Notes: generated from the letters alone by a model not told the origin. Numbered from the stretch's first letter, positions 1-10,900 are shown. The stretch is 50,402 bases of DNA from Pigoraptor vietnamica (GCA_943704525.1 CALSCQ010001656.1:1-50402); one strand, 5' to 3'. Program-made: numbers and translations.

Positions 1-30
1 GGGGTGGGGGGGGTGGGGGGAGGGACACAC

Positions 31-928
31 CTGGCGCCACCACTCGCCAAAGAAGGGGAAGAAGAGAGCACGCACGAAGCCCTTCCTTAGCACATGCGCG
101 CCCGACTCCCGCGGCTTGGCCTTGAAGAACATGGAGCCGCGCACAAGGTCCACGTCGATGAGCTCCGCCTTGACCTGCGCGCGCTTCTTCGGTTGCACAA
201 AGCCGTGTCGCGACTCCTCGCGCTCAAGAACACGCTCCCACGACGCGCGGTCGTAGCGGGCAAACTGAAAAGATCGCATTTCGTGAGAATTGCGAAGCAA
301 AGGAACCACAAGCTGTCCAAAAGCGCACCTTCTCTTGGAAAACCGACAGCGACTCCTCAAAGGGACTCGTGCGCGAAAGCACCACGGGCGCCGTCGGAGC
401 AGACGCAGCATGCAACGAGATGAGCGGCGGCGTCGAGTCCGCGTCGGACGCGTCGTTCGCACCCACGGACTCGGACACGTCGGCGTCTCCATCCAGCGGA
501 GCCTTCCCCTTGCCACTTGCCCCAACCCGCGGTGAGGAAAACGCCCCGCTCTTCTCATAGACAGATGCGCCTGCATCGCCGCATAAGCTGTCCGCAGCCA
601 ACGTCCCTGCGCTTGTCGCATTCAGCGCATTTCCAACCCCAGTCCCGCCCCCGTTCGCTTCGGGCGCATTTCCCCGCAGCTCCCCGTCAGCGCCGTCGGC
701 GCCTCCCGTATCGCTCGTGTCTTCGTCATCGTCGCCCGCATCGCCTGTGTCTGCAGTTTCGTGCTCGCACAGCGACGCGGCAGACGACCGCGCGGTGGAC
801 GAGAGTGGCACCGGCCTGAACACCGAGCCGCCATTCGCACTTGCTGGACTCCGGCCAGCGCCAGCGAGGAGAGCCGTGGCAGATGTGGAGGGCGTCGGGG
901 GCGGCTGCGGCGTTTCCACAGCGAGCAT
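31..928 (-). CDS. PHTF: PHTF-like protein, N-terminal part (gene runs off the left edge)
   Basis: Spliced from 928..329 and 264..31; the 64-bp intron is GTGCGC...TTTCAG, phase 0, and the next donor (GTGTGT, 30..25) leads out of the window. The second exon encodes a conserved block beginning FARYDRASWERV, then AELIDVDLVRGSMFFKAKPR and FVRALFPFFGEWWRQ. It aligns well with the start of the PHTF domain (human YQKKIGAYDQQIWE..., LIDVDLVRGSAFAKAKP). PHTF proteins are multi-pass ER membrane proteins of animals despite their 'homeodomain' name; no membrane span is reached here. The roughly 200 residues before the block are low-complexity, rich in Gly, Ala, Asp and Ser, and far longer than the few residues preceding this block in animals. 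The ATG at 928 is the only in-frame ATG, but an upstream exon is possible. Family call is strong; the start is weak. Confidence 0.8.
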
Positions 929-1092
929 GGCTGGTGCTGCGTCACAGCCTGCGTGTGTGCTTGCAGTGCTTTCGTGGCCGTGCGCTTTTGCGCGCACTGC
1001 CGTGCCCACTCCTGCTCACAACGGGCAAGAATAGGCCGCGTCACCGCAAAACCGCCGCAGCCAATCAGACGCGTTCCACAAATCACGCCGAT

Positions 1093-1098
1093 CACGTG
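1093..1098. promoter_or_regulatory. E-box CACGTG upstream of the PHTF gene
   Basis: The palindrome ATCACGTGAT is centred here, 165 bp upstream of the PHTF ATG (928, minus) and just past the stop of the next gene (1123). It matches the MAX/USF/TFE class of site seen at other promoters in this window. Function is inferred from position and motif only. Confidence 0.45.
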
Positions 1099-1122
1099 AT
1101 GTATTTGAAATCGTCTGCCACT

Positions 1123-2204
1123 CTACGCCGTTGTTTTCTTTGCGCGGCTGCGTGCGGGGGACCGTGACCGTGAGCGCGACCGGGCCGGCGAAGCGGAATC
1201 CGCTCGGACCGTCCGGCGTTTTGTCGGGCTTGGGGACGCGGCGTCAGCATCCGTCTGCTTGAACTTGCGCGCGCGTGCCGGCCGAGGTGACACGGTGTCC
1301 ACAGCGGCCTTTGCTGTGCGCCCCTTGAGCTTGTGCGAGAGGCTCGCATACGCCATGAAGACGGTGAGGACAAGACACGTGATGCCAACCCATGTTGCTG
1401 CATTTCGTAAGGAAGTGTTAGCCGTTAAAGCCCGCGTGTGGCCTAGGTTCAATGCAGTTACCTCGGCGCTGCCACATGTCTGGCCCTTCCAAGCCGAGGC
1501 ACAGCGTCATAATGCCGACCGACTCGAGCTTCCTGCAACAATGACGGCATGAGAGAAGGGCGTGGGTACACCTCGTCCTATTACACAGGGCACGCACTCT
1601 TTCAGCTTGCCCTCCATGGATGCCGCCAGGTTGCGCGGGTTGGCCGGGTTGTGTCGCGTGTGGTAGTAGTCCTCCACGCGAACGACGCCGAGTATTGCCT
1701 CCGAAACGATGACGAGTCCGACGACGACGACCAGGATGGTTGAGCCGGCGCAGCTCATTGCGTCGTAGTCGGCGAGAACCAGGATTGTCCACAGGCTGAA
1801 AATGTTGACCACCTTGTCGCAAAAAGCATCCAGGAACGCGCCAAGGAGCGGGTCGTCGACATGGCCGAGAGTCTTCTGAACCTGTTGAAAGCAAGCGACT
1901 CGCCAGGATCAGTTGCAGCGATCACTGGAGGGCTTACATTCACACCACACACCTTTGCCACAATTCCGTCGAGGTGGTCCAGGTAGTCGTGGAAAAGCGC
2001 GAGGCCAAACGCTGTAGTGTACAGCCTCGCCTTCAGGCAGACGGCAATCGGCACAAACAGTACCGTGCGGAATAGCGTCACTCCATTCGCGGTCAAAATA
2101 TTGACCGTGTGGCCTCCCACGGAGATGCTCCGCGGCAGCCGTCGCACCAGCGGTGCATGGACATGGTAGATGGGCGTGTAGACAACCTTGTCGTACACGG
2201 TCAT
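1123..2204 (-). CDS. CDP-alcohol phosphatidyltransferase family membrane protein
   Basis: Exons 2204..1953, 1881..1594, 1528..1462 and 1397..1123 give 293 residues. Such enzymes transfer a phospho-alcohol from or to a CDP-linked donor at the ER or mitochondrial membrane. Joining exons 1 and 2 restores the CDP-OH-P motif: DHLDGIVAK, a spacer, then GAFLDAFCDK, so all four acidic residues are present. Two things are odd: the usual Arg after 'DGxxA' is Lys, and the spacer before Gly is about 13 residues instead of 8. Hydrophobic segments follow (ILVVVVGLVIVSEAILGVV; GITCLVLTVFMAYASL). The C-terminus is basic with RS repeats. The ATG at 2204 opens MTVYDKVVYTP. The border between exons 2 and 3 is the least certain: the acceptor before LESVGIM fits the family, the donor at 1593 is the best available. 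Substrate cannot be told. Confidence 0.8.
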
Positions 2205-2242
2205 CTGCACACCGCATACGCTCAATCCATACGCTCATAATA

Positions 2243-2585
2243 ATGTCACGGGCAGGTCACAGAGTAGTCGCGCGCCCCACCAGAAAGTTGAGGAATGCCG
2301 ACACGGCCGCGAACGGCAGCAGGAGAACTCGGGCGGCCCCTCCCAGCCAGCCCCCCTCCTGGCGCCGGCGGATTGCCCTGTAGAGGGGTGCGTCAGTCAG
2401 GGTATGAGGAATTCTCCTGCGACGGCAAAGAACTCACATTGTTGTTCGACTCCACGAAGAATGGCGCAATTGCAGCCGCACTCGGCGACGGAACATTCAA
2501 ATGGCTTGGTTGTGAAACGCTGGATGATTTGCGCGCCAAATTGTTACGTATTGTTACTACACAAGCGGGCAAACAGCCGGCTTAG
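2243..2585 (+). CDS. Small protein of unknown function
   Basis: Two readings share the same C-terminal half. One is a single exon from the ATG at 2295 (96 residues). The other is spliced, 2243..2255 plus 2401..2585, giving a start MSRAGYEEFSCDGKELTLL and about 65 residues. The part from 2401 looks protein-like (mixed composition, FDSTKNGAIAAALGDGTFKW, then a helix-like TLDDLRAKLLRIV). I do not recognise a family. If the 2243 start is right, only 38 bp separate it from the ATG of the divergent phosphatidyltransferase gene. Confidence 0.4.
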
Positions 2586-2721
2586 CTAAGGGTATTGCAC
2601 TTTTAGCGCTTGCGCTGCTCATGTTTACGTGTTCTGCGGATCTTGTACTTCCTTCTTCTCTAAGTGAGCAATGAGTCTCAAGCCATGCTAGTCGCCGACA
2701 ACAGCTAAATATGGTTTTATG

Positions 2722-3391
2722 TCAGTCGGAATTGGTCTCCGCTATGAGCGCCTTCTCGAGGATGAACTTGCCCTCCTTGTACTTTTGGCTCTCTTCGTAC
2801 GCCTTTTCCTGCATCCGCACAATATATCACGTAAGCACCGATGCGCCTTGCAGGCCCACGGCGGTCACAGTACCCACATATTTCCAGCCCAGCACTGTTT
2901 GGCACTTGTTGCAGTAGACGTCCATCACAGTGTGCAGGCCCGTTGTCTTCGCGGCAAAGGTCGTCAGCACATCACTGACAACCAGGCGCCAAAGCAAAAA
3001 GAAGCCAACGCTGAATCGCAACGACAACTTACCATCACGCGGTCTTCGGCGGGACCAACGGACACATTCACCCTGCGCATGCACAATGAATTAGCTGTTG
3101 CTGCATAGCGACCGGCACTGGCGCACAGGCGTACAGGGCATTGCTTACACTTGGTTAAACAAGTATGCACGCCCATGGGCGCCGTGGAATGACTGGGAGC
3201 GAAAGGTACAAACAGGATCACACGACGTAAGTAAGAATCGGCACAAAAGGAAAATCCGAGAATGAACTTTCGGGACGCCAACTGACGCTCACCTTTGATA
3301 TTATTTCCTCGTGACGAGACAAGTGCGCTTCGCACTCCGAGCACGCAAAGATGCGCTTGCCAGACAAGTACTGCAAGAACAAGAGGCCCAT
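2722..3391 (-). CDS. YPEL5: Yippee-like zinc-binding protein (YPEL5 type)
   Basis: Five exons, 3391..3293, 3192..3149, 3072..3033, 2946..2878 and 2808..2722, encode 112 residues. The protein begins [20 protein letters not shown] and contains [37 protein letters not shown] and [20 protein letters not shown]. These match the yippee fold, with its two CxxC zinc knuckles (CSEC and CNKC). The start MG-(L/R)-(L/I)-FL and the ending [10 protein letters not shown] fit YPEL5 (MGRIFLDHIGG..., ILERALVRES) better than YPEL1-4. In animals YPEL5 associates with the CTLH/GID ubiquitin ligase. Introns are 61-100 bp. It is divergent from the J-protein at 3689, with CCAAT-like boxes between them (GACCAATCG near 3588). 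Confidence 0.9.
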
Positions 3392-3688
3392 TTTCCCAAC
3401 TGAGGACGCAACGCTATGGCACCACGAAAGGCGCGTCCCGCCCCATCCAACGCACACGGTGCAAACAAGAGGCGTCTGCTGTGACAGGTCTTTCCCTCGA
3501 CAGCACAAAGCCCAACCCGCTCCCTTTCGCTTCTCGTGTGCTGTTGTTGCTGCGCCACGCCTCTTGGAGTGACGCTGGTCGGCGCTGACCAATCGCAGCG
3601 TTCCCCAGCCAACGTCATTGGGATTCTGCTTGCGTGTTGTTCATCCGGGGTGGAACGTACAAAGCCCACCTGAAAACGTGAAACGGCC

Positions 3689-4418
3689 ATGCAACCCAAG
3701 TGCGCGCACGCGAAAATGCTGCGGGCCGCGCTCGTCGGTCTACATAGGGACGCGTCGTCGCGAATCGCCCCACCATTAGTTTTCACGTCCTCAGTGCGCT
3801 GGAGTCACTACAAAGTGCTCGGCGTCAGTCCACATGCCGCCCCGAACGAAATCAAAGCGGCTTTCTACGCGCTCTCGAAACGATATCATCCGGACGTCGC
3901 TCCCATTGGCGCCGACCGCGTAAAGGCGGAAAAGGATTATGCGAAGATCACAGCTGCGTATAATGTGTTGAGCGACCCTACGCAACGGAGGCAATACGAC
4001 ATCGGCCTCATCAATCACGAATACCAACGTGCGGGAGGCCAGATGCCCGTGTGGGAGGCTCAATTACGGCGCGAATTCTGGCCCGACGCCCCTTGGCCGC
4101 CCGTGGCATACCGTCGTTTCTCGGATGCTCAAGTATTCGTCCTTGTCGCTATCTTTCTAACTATCGTCACGGCGCTGCAACTTCGACGCATTCATACGTA
4201 CGACGAGCGATTAAGATCTCGACTACAGAATGACACTCATTTGCCTCAACCGCGCCTCACAAAAGAAGAGCATATTGCTCGCCTTACTCGTGAGGCAGCG
4301 TTTGCTTGGAGTACCGACTCGGTGAGTAATTAATCGTCCATCAGCCGTACGCACCTACACCTATCTTACTCTCCACTGTTTTGAAATACAGGCACCGGGT
4401 CCACAAGCGAAGCCGTGA
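3689..4418 (+). CDS. Mitochondrial-type DnaJ (J-domain) membrane protein, DNAJC4/DNAJC30-like
   Basis: Exons 3689..4321 and 4392..4418 give 219 residues; the last exon codes only APGPQAKP. The N-terminus is basic and lacks acids (LRAALVGLHRDASSRIAPPL), as in a mitochondrial targeting sequence; an in-frame ATG at 3716 is an equally good start. The J domain (roughly residues 38-105) reads SHYKVLGVSPHAAPNEIKAA with the diagnostic HPD in KRYHPDVAP. A single membrane segment follows (VFVLVAIFLTIVTALQL, about residue 150), then a charged tail. J-domain then C-terminal membrane anchor is the plan of DNAJC4 and DNAJC30. Its likely role is to recruit mtHsp70 at a membrane; which orthologue it is cannot be settled here. 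Confidence 0.82.
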
Positions 4419-4639
4419 AAGTAATGCAAACAATTATATTAAACCAAGAGGCTGAACACAGTGGTATTAAACCCATCTCCGTCTCCGTGTCTCTTTCTCG
4501 CAAAGTCGAGAGTCGACCCCTAACTTCCACGAACTGGTTACATGTATAGTCATTTGGTTCTCTAGTGGAAGGGGGTTCAATCCCTAGACTGCCAACGGAG
4601 TTGCTCTCCTCGCACACACGCACACAACACACACCCACG

Positions 4640-4643
<4 letters not shown>

Positions 4644-4691
<48 letters not shown>
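4644..4691. repeat. (CA)n microsatellite
   Basis: About 24 uninterrupted CA units, preceded by degenerate CACACAACACACACCCACGC copies. Confidence 0.95.
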
Positions 4692-4694
<3 letters not shown>

Positions 4695-4904
4695 CACAAC
4701 ACCCATATACTATGTTGGCACCCTTTCGCTTGAACGACGTCCTCAAAGTGAGCGCCCAGACGCACAATTTGCATGGGGGCTAAGATCTTAGCCCCCGTGA
4801 CAATTTGACTAAGGCTTGAAAGCGACGAGCTGCAGCGCTGTTTTAATGTTTAGCCAGCCCCACGTCATTGCGTGTGCGTGATGTGTGTGCGTTTACGTAC
4901 GTAA

Positions 4905-4908
<4 letters not shown>

Positions 4909-4940
<32 letters not shown>
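4909..4940. repeat. (GT)n microsatellite
   Basis: Sixteen GT units, followed by degenerate TGTGTATGTG copies. Confidence 0.93.
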
Positions 4941-4941
<1 letters not shown>

Positions 4942-5090
4942 GTGTATGTGTGTGTGTATGTACATGTGCGTGTGCGCGCGCGTATGGGATCATTGGGTAA
5001 GAACTGTGTGTTGTGTATGTGTGTATGTGTGTGTGTATGTACATATGTGTTTGCGCGCCGCGTGTATGGGATCATTGGATAAGAACTGCG
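4941..5090. repeat. Imperfect two-copy minisatellite
   Basis: Two adjacent copies share a TG-rich head (TGTGTGTATGTACAT) and a unique tail: GTATGGGATCATTGGGTAAG in the first, and the same with one change (GGATAAG) in the second, each followed by AACTG. The unit is about 80 bp, with the GGGATCATTGG tails near 4985 and 5067. Confidence 0.8.
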
Positions 5091-5114
5091 AGCGAGTACG
5101 CTGCGCCTTTTCGC

Positions 5115-5116
<2 letters not shown>

Positions 5117-5148
<32 letters not shown>
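5117..5148. repeat. (GT)n microsatellite
   Basis: About 15 GT units just downstream of the minisatellite. Confidence 0.93.
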
Positions 5149-5150
<2 letters not shown>

Positions 5151-5648
5151 AGTGTCATTGGTGTGGCCGCGTGCATACGCGTGCGTGTGTGAGTGTGTCC
5201 GCGTGAGTGTACGTGTGCGCGTCAATGGTGTGTCAGCGTGGAAATACTCAGCGGATGTATCCATTTACAATGCTTGCAATGCTTATGAAGATATAATTCG
5301 ATGATTCTATCTAACTTATTGATGGATCCATGTGTATGTCTAACTGAAGTTGGAATTTGCTAAATTGTCACAGCGACAGGATTCACATCGTATTATGATA
5401 TACTACCAGTAGCATCGCTTCATGTTTCATAGACTGGCGGAGTCGATGTACAGCCGTCTTTTTAGGTTGCGTCTTCGCTCATAAACAATGACAAAATAAA
5501 AGTAAAAAATAGAGTGGTGAGTCAAAGTTCGTAGTTGTATGTACGGGAGGGTGTGGGTGCATCGAGTTGATAATATCGTAAACAAAAGGAAGAGATCTCC
5601 GAACGCTAAAGGGAAGTTTATGTACAAACGACAACGGACACTCCTTCG

Positions 5649-6760
5649 TTAGAGGAGCTTGAGAAGAGCCTAGGGGTCAAGGGAGAAAGACGGTGCAAAT
5701 TAGAGGGGATCGTGTTTGATGATTGGCAAAACATGCTTTCAGGGGGGACACGTACCTTCAGGTCTCGTGACGCCGGCGTTTCAAGTCGCTGGCGTTTGGC
5801 CCTGTACTCTTGGTCCAGTGTGGTCTCATCCTTCTCAGATTGCGCGGCGGGTCGCTTGCGCGCCAACAGTGCGGCCGTGGATATAACGGCCTGAAGCTCC
5901 GCAGCTTGGCCACAAAGGCACTCGAATGTCTCCGACAGCGTCGCCATCGGCACTGACAAAAAAAGTCATGCAAAAGTCATGTCAATATAAAAGCTGCGAG
6001 CAGACCTGGCACACGAAAGCGCATGTTATTGCCTTACCGTCGGCCTTTTTCGATGCAGCCGCGAAAGTCTCCAGCATTTTTGAGGCCTCTTCGACTTTCA
6101 GCTTCATGGGCTTGATAATCTCGTTCTCACGACGAAGATCAGCGTTTTCACGTCGTAGCTACTTGCCAAGTTTGAATGTAAGTTGTTCGCTTCGCCAAAT
6201 ATTAGCACAACACCGCAACACATACCTTCCTGCACTTTGTGCGGAGATTGCGGAGCTCCTCGTCGAGTATCGTCTCATCGCCGACTGTGATGTCGCTCAT
6301 CGAGAGGACCTGCGCATCAAAGCGTTTAGACAAGTCACTACGTAGACATCGGTATGAATTCAATACATTGTGGAGGGGGAGAGGAATACAGACCTTTTCG
6401 TCCCAGGGAAGAACAACATGGGAAGGCAGACGAAAGATGTTTTTCAGAACGTAAAGTTCGAACTTGTCGAAATTCCGATCGATAGACGCTTGGATGTGTT
6501 CAAGCACGGCATCCATTGCCTGCACTCAGACGCGCGAAAAAAGAAATGATTTGCATGCGCATTACCATCGCGTTACACACGACAGCTGGTACCTTGCAAG
6601 TCCACTCCTTGTCAGCAAACCTGACGGCATCTTGCAGCAAAGCGGCGCGCAACTGATCGACGCCATCACAAGCGTAGTCATTGACGGCGTTGATGACACC
6701 GTCCACGAAGGACAAGGGCGTGAAGCCCAGCGCCTCGGTCTCGTACTGGTAGGTTTCCAT
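5649..6760 (-). CDS. MIS12: MIS12 kinetochore protein
   Basis: Six exons, 6760..6593, 6519..6394, 6309..6226, 6158..6038, 5952..5756 and 5669..5649, give 238 residues. The N-terminus METYQYETEALGFTPLSFVD matches MIS12 (animal YEAQFFGFTPQTCM), followed by helices such as FDKFELYVLKNIFRLPSHVVLPWD (human FSKMEQLFLQLILRIPSNILLP). The rest is charged coiled coil (RRENADLRRENEIIKPMK; ATLSETFECLCGQAAELQAV). Mis12 is the base of the MIND/Mis12 complex that joins CENP-C/CENP-T to Ndc80. The 84-nt intron at 6310..6393 is in frame and stop-free, so a retained form would still be open. The tiny last exon adds ALLKLL; reading through its intron instead gives an alternative tail ending at 5618. Confidence 0.85.
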
Positions 6761-6873
6761 GGAAAGAAATGAAACGGAAAAGGCTCGCGTTTCCTTCCTT
6801 CGCAAATGAGAAGTGTTGGATGTTGAACAGTTGAAATTTCAATTTTTTGTCCCGCTTTGGCGCCCAAATGTGG

Positions 6874-6903
6874 CACGTGAGATTGTCACGTGACTATCAC
6901 GTG
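6874..6903. promoter_or_regulatory. Cluster of three CACGTG E-boxes in a shared promoter
   Basis: CACGTG occurs at 6874-6879, 6887-6892 and 6898-6903, within 30 bp, in the 202-bp gap between the divergent MIS12 (ATG 6760, minus) and methyltransferase (ATG 6963, plus) genes. The middle copy sits in GTCACGTGAC. Such spacing suggests co-operative bHLH-zipper binding; this is inference. Confidence 0.6.
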
Positions 6904-6962
6904 GACACTTTGCACATGCAAGAAACGGGTTTGCGCATGCTTCCAGCACACGCTCAGAAAAA

Positions 6963-7956
6963 ATGGAAGCCGACCCTTCCCTCCTTCCCCTGCACAACGC
7001 AGACTACAGTTCCCGGGAGTATTGGGATTTTCGGTTTGCGCGGTATGTGCGAGGTCGTCGTCAGTGCGATGAGCGTGTCCGTGGCTGACAACCGGCCATG
7101 CTGTGCGCAGGGAAGAGGCCTTCGAATGGTTCCGCGGTTACGACGCGTTCAGTCATTTGGTGCGGCCGTGGATACGTCCGACGGATCGCGTGCTGGTGCT
7201 TGGCTGCGGGAATTCGCGCATGAGCGAAGCCATGCACGACGACGGTTTCAGGCACATTACCAATGTGGACTACAGCCGCGTCGTCATTGAGCGCATGGCG
7301 GCGCTGCACAAGAGCACCCGGCCCGAAATGAGCTGTGGGTGCCGCGTATGTGTGCAAACGCCCTCGCTTCCCTGTCTTGTTTCATGAGTCGATGTGGATT
7401 CAACCCCTATGGCAGCCGCGAACTGAGGTCACTTGTTTCGTGTGAACCAGGGGTCACTATGGACATCAGCGACATGTCCGACTTTGCCGACGGCTCGTTC
7501 GACGTTGTCATTGAAAAGGGCACACTGGACTCGCTCCTGGTGAGTGGGCAGCTCTCTTGGACGGCTGTCGGCTGCTGACTTGCTTGCCCGCAGGTGGACG
7601 AAAGGGATCCGTGGTGCCCAAGCGAGGCTGCCGTCGGTCTCATGCGGCGCATCCTCTCGGAAGTCAGTCGTGTTTTAACTCCGTCCGGCGTCTTTCTATC
7701 CGTAACTTTTGCGCAACCACACTTCCGTCGACCCTTTTTCGACCACGCTGGGTACGCCTGGCGGCTGCGGGAACCCGTGTCCACCTTCGGGGACGAGTTT
7801 CACTACTTCGTGTATGCCATTATCAAGTCGGGACCCTTTGACCCGGCGTGCCCGTTCGAGTTCCCACGGCGCGCTGTGATTCAAACACCGGCATGCTTCG
7901 AGGACAGCGACACGGACGGCGAATTTTTATGGGCGATTGCCGGCGGGGTCGAGTGA
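6963..7956 (+). CDS. EEF1AKMT4: EEF1A lysine methyltransferase 4-like (class I SAM methyltransferase)
   Basis: Exons 6963..7042, 7111..7334, 7451..7539 and 7594..7956 give 251 residues. The order matches human EEF1AKMT4: YSSREYWDFRFAREEAFEWF, then motif I RVLVLGCGNSRMSE, NVDYSRVVIERM (ribose-binding acidic site), SWVTMDISDMSDFADGSFDV, EKGTLDSLLVDERDPW and LSEVSRVLTPSGVFLSVTFA. The end FEDSDTDGEFLWAI matches the human tail LQDSDHEDFLSAI. The enzyme methylates a lysine on elongation factor eEF1A. Exon 2 joins exon 3 through a split Trp codon, which fits the family exactly. In mammals this ORF is part of the ECE2 locus; here it stands alone. Confidence 0.9.
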
Positions 7957-7958
7957 CG

Positions 7959-10900
7959 TCACTGGGTGGCGAGTGCGCCGTATGCGGCCGCTATGTCCTT
8001 GAACCGCCTGTTGGCTTCTTCGGCATCCTCGGGATTGCGGTCGGGGTGCCAGCGCAGGGCAAGGGCCCGGTATTGCCGCCGGATTTCCGCCTGCGACGCC
8101 GTGCGGGGCAGTCGCAACACGCTGTACGGGTCCGATGCGTCGTATGCGTAGTGCGCATCGTCGCTGCCTTCGCTGCGAGATTCTTCGCCGGGCTTGGGGG
8201 GTGCGCCGCCCGCCGGGAGGGCCCCGTCGAGTCCAATAGACGAGCACAGGTCCGCAAGGAAGTCGTGGACGTTTGTCTTGTGGTTGCGCAGGTTCGTTCG
8301 GCTCGCGAACCAGCGGAGGCACACGTCGCACTGGTGGCCCGCGGCCGTCTCCCGTGTCGCTTTGCGCGGCCGTGGCTGCGGCATTTCGCTTCGCCTTGCG
8401 GTCGCGCGTTTCAAGGGCGGCCGCTTGTCGCCGTCGCGATTGTCGCGGCGCCCCGTGGATCCATTCTGCGGGCCCGTCCCATCGACCCCCCGCGAGATAT
8501 CCGGGCCCTGAGGCCGTGCCGACGGCGCCTGCGGGACACTGGCCGATTCGCCCAACGGCCGCTGGCCCATCGGTTCGGCACTTCCGTTGTCCTTAGTCGC
8601 TGTTGTACCGTTTTCGGCGGAGCTGCTATTGCCCATTAAATCGGGATGGTCGGGAATTTCGAGAACATGTGCTGCCCGAAGGTGTGCTCGCAGCTGCGCC
8701 CAATTCGCAAAGTCGACGCCGCAGTGCGCCCATCGACACACCAGCGGACTGGCAGCGGGGCGCACGTGAGCAGACGCCAGGTGGGCGGCAAGGCGCCCTG
8801 GCGTGGCGCATCCAGCGCGGCAATGGTTCCACGCGCATGGCACCGCAGCGCCCGCGCTCACGTCGGTAATGGCCACACGGCCGTCGGCGTGTCCCGTAAG
8901 GACGGCGCACCGTCCACCCTCGACAAAGGCCGCCGCGGTGATAGCGGTCGCGACGGCATGTACCACAGCACGCGTTGTAGCGCCCTAGGCACGGCCTGTT
9001 GTCAGCGACCAGGCGTCTACGAATGTAGTCCGCAGTTGCGGCATGAACAAGTGCCCACCTGCACGCTAAAGACACGCAGATACGAGTCCGCAGACGCAGT
9101 AGTCAAGGAGTCTCCGACCAAGGCTAGACCCAAGACAGGCCCGCCATGACCCGCGAAGATCCGTGTGCATTCAGCCGTCTGCAAATTTACGATTGAGAAT
9201 TTGCGCAATCACTTGCAGCCGCAGAGCTATCGAGACTCACCGCAAGAACAAACTCTCTGGCCACGCAATCCGACGACCCCGTGTAGAGTTTTTCCGCCGT
9301 CGCTACTACGCACAGTACAGGCGCGGCGTGGTCCAGATACACTCTCACGCAGGTGCCGTCCGCCCGGTCAAATAATCGCACGGTGCCGTCATGCGACGCG
9401 GTCAACAGACAAGACCGCCCGGTCGCTTCGGCGAGAAGCGACACAGCGCCAACCGTCCCCTCGTGTCCGACAAAGCGTCGTACAAGCGCCTTGTGCTGCG
9501 CAGAAGGCACACGTCAGCCAGTGAAGTGGACACTCCGAAAGCGCATTAGTTACTCACGCTGATGTCCAGCTCGATTGCATTGCCGGCATGAAGGCCGACG
9601 ATGCAGCGGCCGCAATGGGCATCCACACAGACTGCAGATACGGCATCGCCAAGCTCAAACGACCACAGCTCAGAGCCAGAGTCGCAGTTAACTGCGCGCA
9701 AAACGCCGTCGCCAGAGCCGCACACAACCGCAGAAAAATCGCCTTTGGGGCATTTTGCATCAAAAGCGATGGTTTCGCAGAGAGCCACGGCGGAGATTGC
9801 CGAGCCCAATTGTACGCATTTCGTCGCCTCCAAAGACCCCTGAAAGCACATGCGGTCAGCGTCGAGCAGTACCGAGACACGCAACGGGTGTACCCACCTG
9901 CATTCCGTTCAGCCACCAGCAGGAACCATCGGCATAGGCCACAACGGCCCTCGTTCCCGCAGTAGACACGGTCGCAACCGGGGCCACGGACGGGCGACAT
10001 TCGCCAGCATGAAGAGGCACGGCCTCAGTCGCCGAAGGTGCAGTGTCCGCGCCTCCGCCATCAATGTCTCGGGCAACTCCCGCAACTCCCGGCGGCAAGG
10101 AGGTCGAGTTTGCGTCCGCGATCTCAGAGCTCGACGCCCCCAGGGCATCGTTCATTTCACGCAGGATGGCTGCGAATTCCTCAGCAACGCGGCTGCTGGT
10201 GCCTGCGAGACGGTCGGCAATCCCGCGCAGGTCCAACAGAGAAGGCGCAACAGCATCTGTTCCAGCGAGCGCTGGCTCAGGTGAGACTTGTACTCCAGGG
10301 CGCATCGCGACAGAATTGAGCTCCACCTGCTCGCAGTGTTGGGAGGCGGGTGTCTCGTCCGAATCCCCTTCGGGCGCGAACGCCGACGCAGCCACCGGCC
10401 GGTTGTCGCGCAAATTCGCGTCCTCCGCACGGCCGGGCATGCGACTTGGGCGAAACATCTCCATCTGCACGTCGGCTGGTGTGCGGAGAGGTACCTCGCT
10501 CTCTTCGTCCGCGGGAGAGGTCGCAGCCACAACGAACGGTTGCAGCGGCGGCGCATTTCGCTTTGGCGGCGGATGCGAAGAGTCGCCCGAATCAGCCTTC
10601 CGTTTCCGAGGGCGGGACGGCGAGCGAGCGTCCTCCGCTAGGGGTTTGGCGGGAATGCGAGCGTCCGGTGAGGCGGGGTGCGTGCTCGGGGGCACCATGG
10701 GCGTGATGGATTGTTCGACGGGCACCACGCTTTCATCGCTGCGAAACACAACCTCGGCGCGACTTGGGACGGAGATGGGCACGGCCTTGTTGCGCTCACT
10801 CTCACTGCGGCCGCTCCGCTCGCTCTTTGACGTCGCCACTGCGACGCGAATGGAGCGCGGTCCCACCCGCAGGCCGTTGAGCGCCAATGCATGGCGGGCC

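Larger units (their letters stand above)
4419..5648. other. Longest intergenic gap: microsatellites, no supported gene
   Basis: Between the 3' ends of the J-protein and MIS12 genes. It holds a (CA)n tract, two (GT)n tracts and an imperfect two-copy minisatellite. From about 5250 on it is AT-richer with no coding signal. ORFs here are only Cys-Val or Thr-His repeats read through the dinucleotide tracts. Confidence 0.7.

Noticed and set aside
929-1009. PHTF start at 1009 and several other starts taken at face value
   Set aside because: The codon at 1009 is GTG. TTG or GTG also stood at 2225, 11406, 29921 and 44787. In each case I used the first in-frame ATG that fits the protein.
4543-4600. 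tRNA-like B box GGTTCAATCCC with an A-box-like TCTAGTGG
   Set aside because: The two boxes are only a few bases apart and no acceptor stem pairs (the 3' GACTGCC has no upstream partner). At best a degenerate SINE or tRNA scrap before the (CA)n tract.
4577-5304. Cys-Val and Thr-His repeat ORFs
   Set aside because: Artefacts of translating CA/GT microsatellites.
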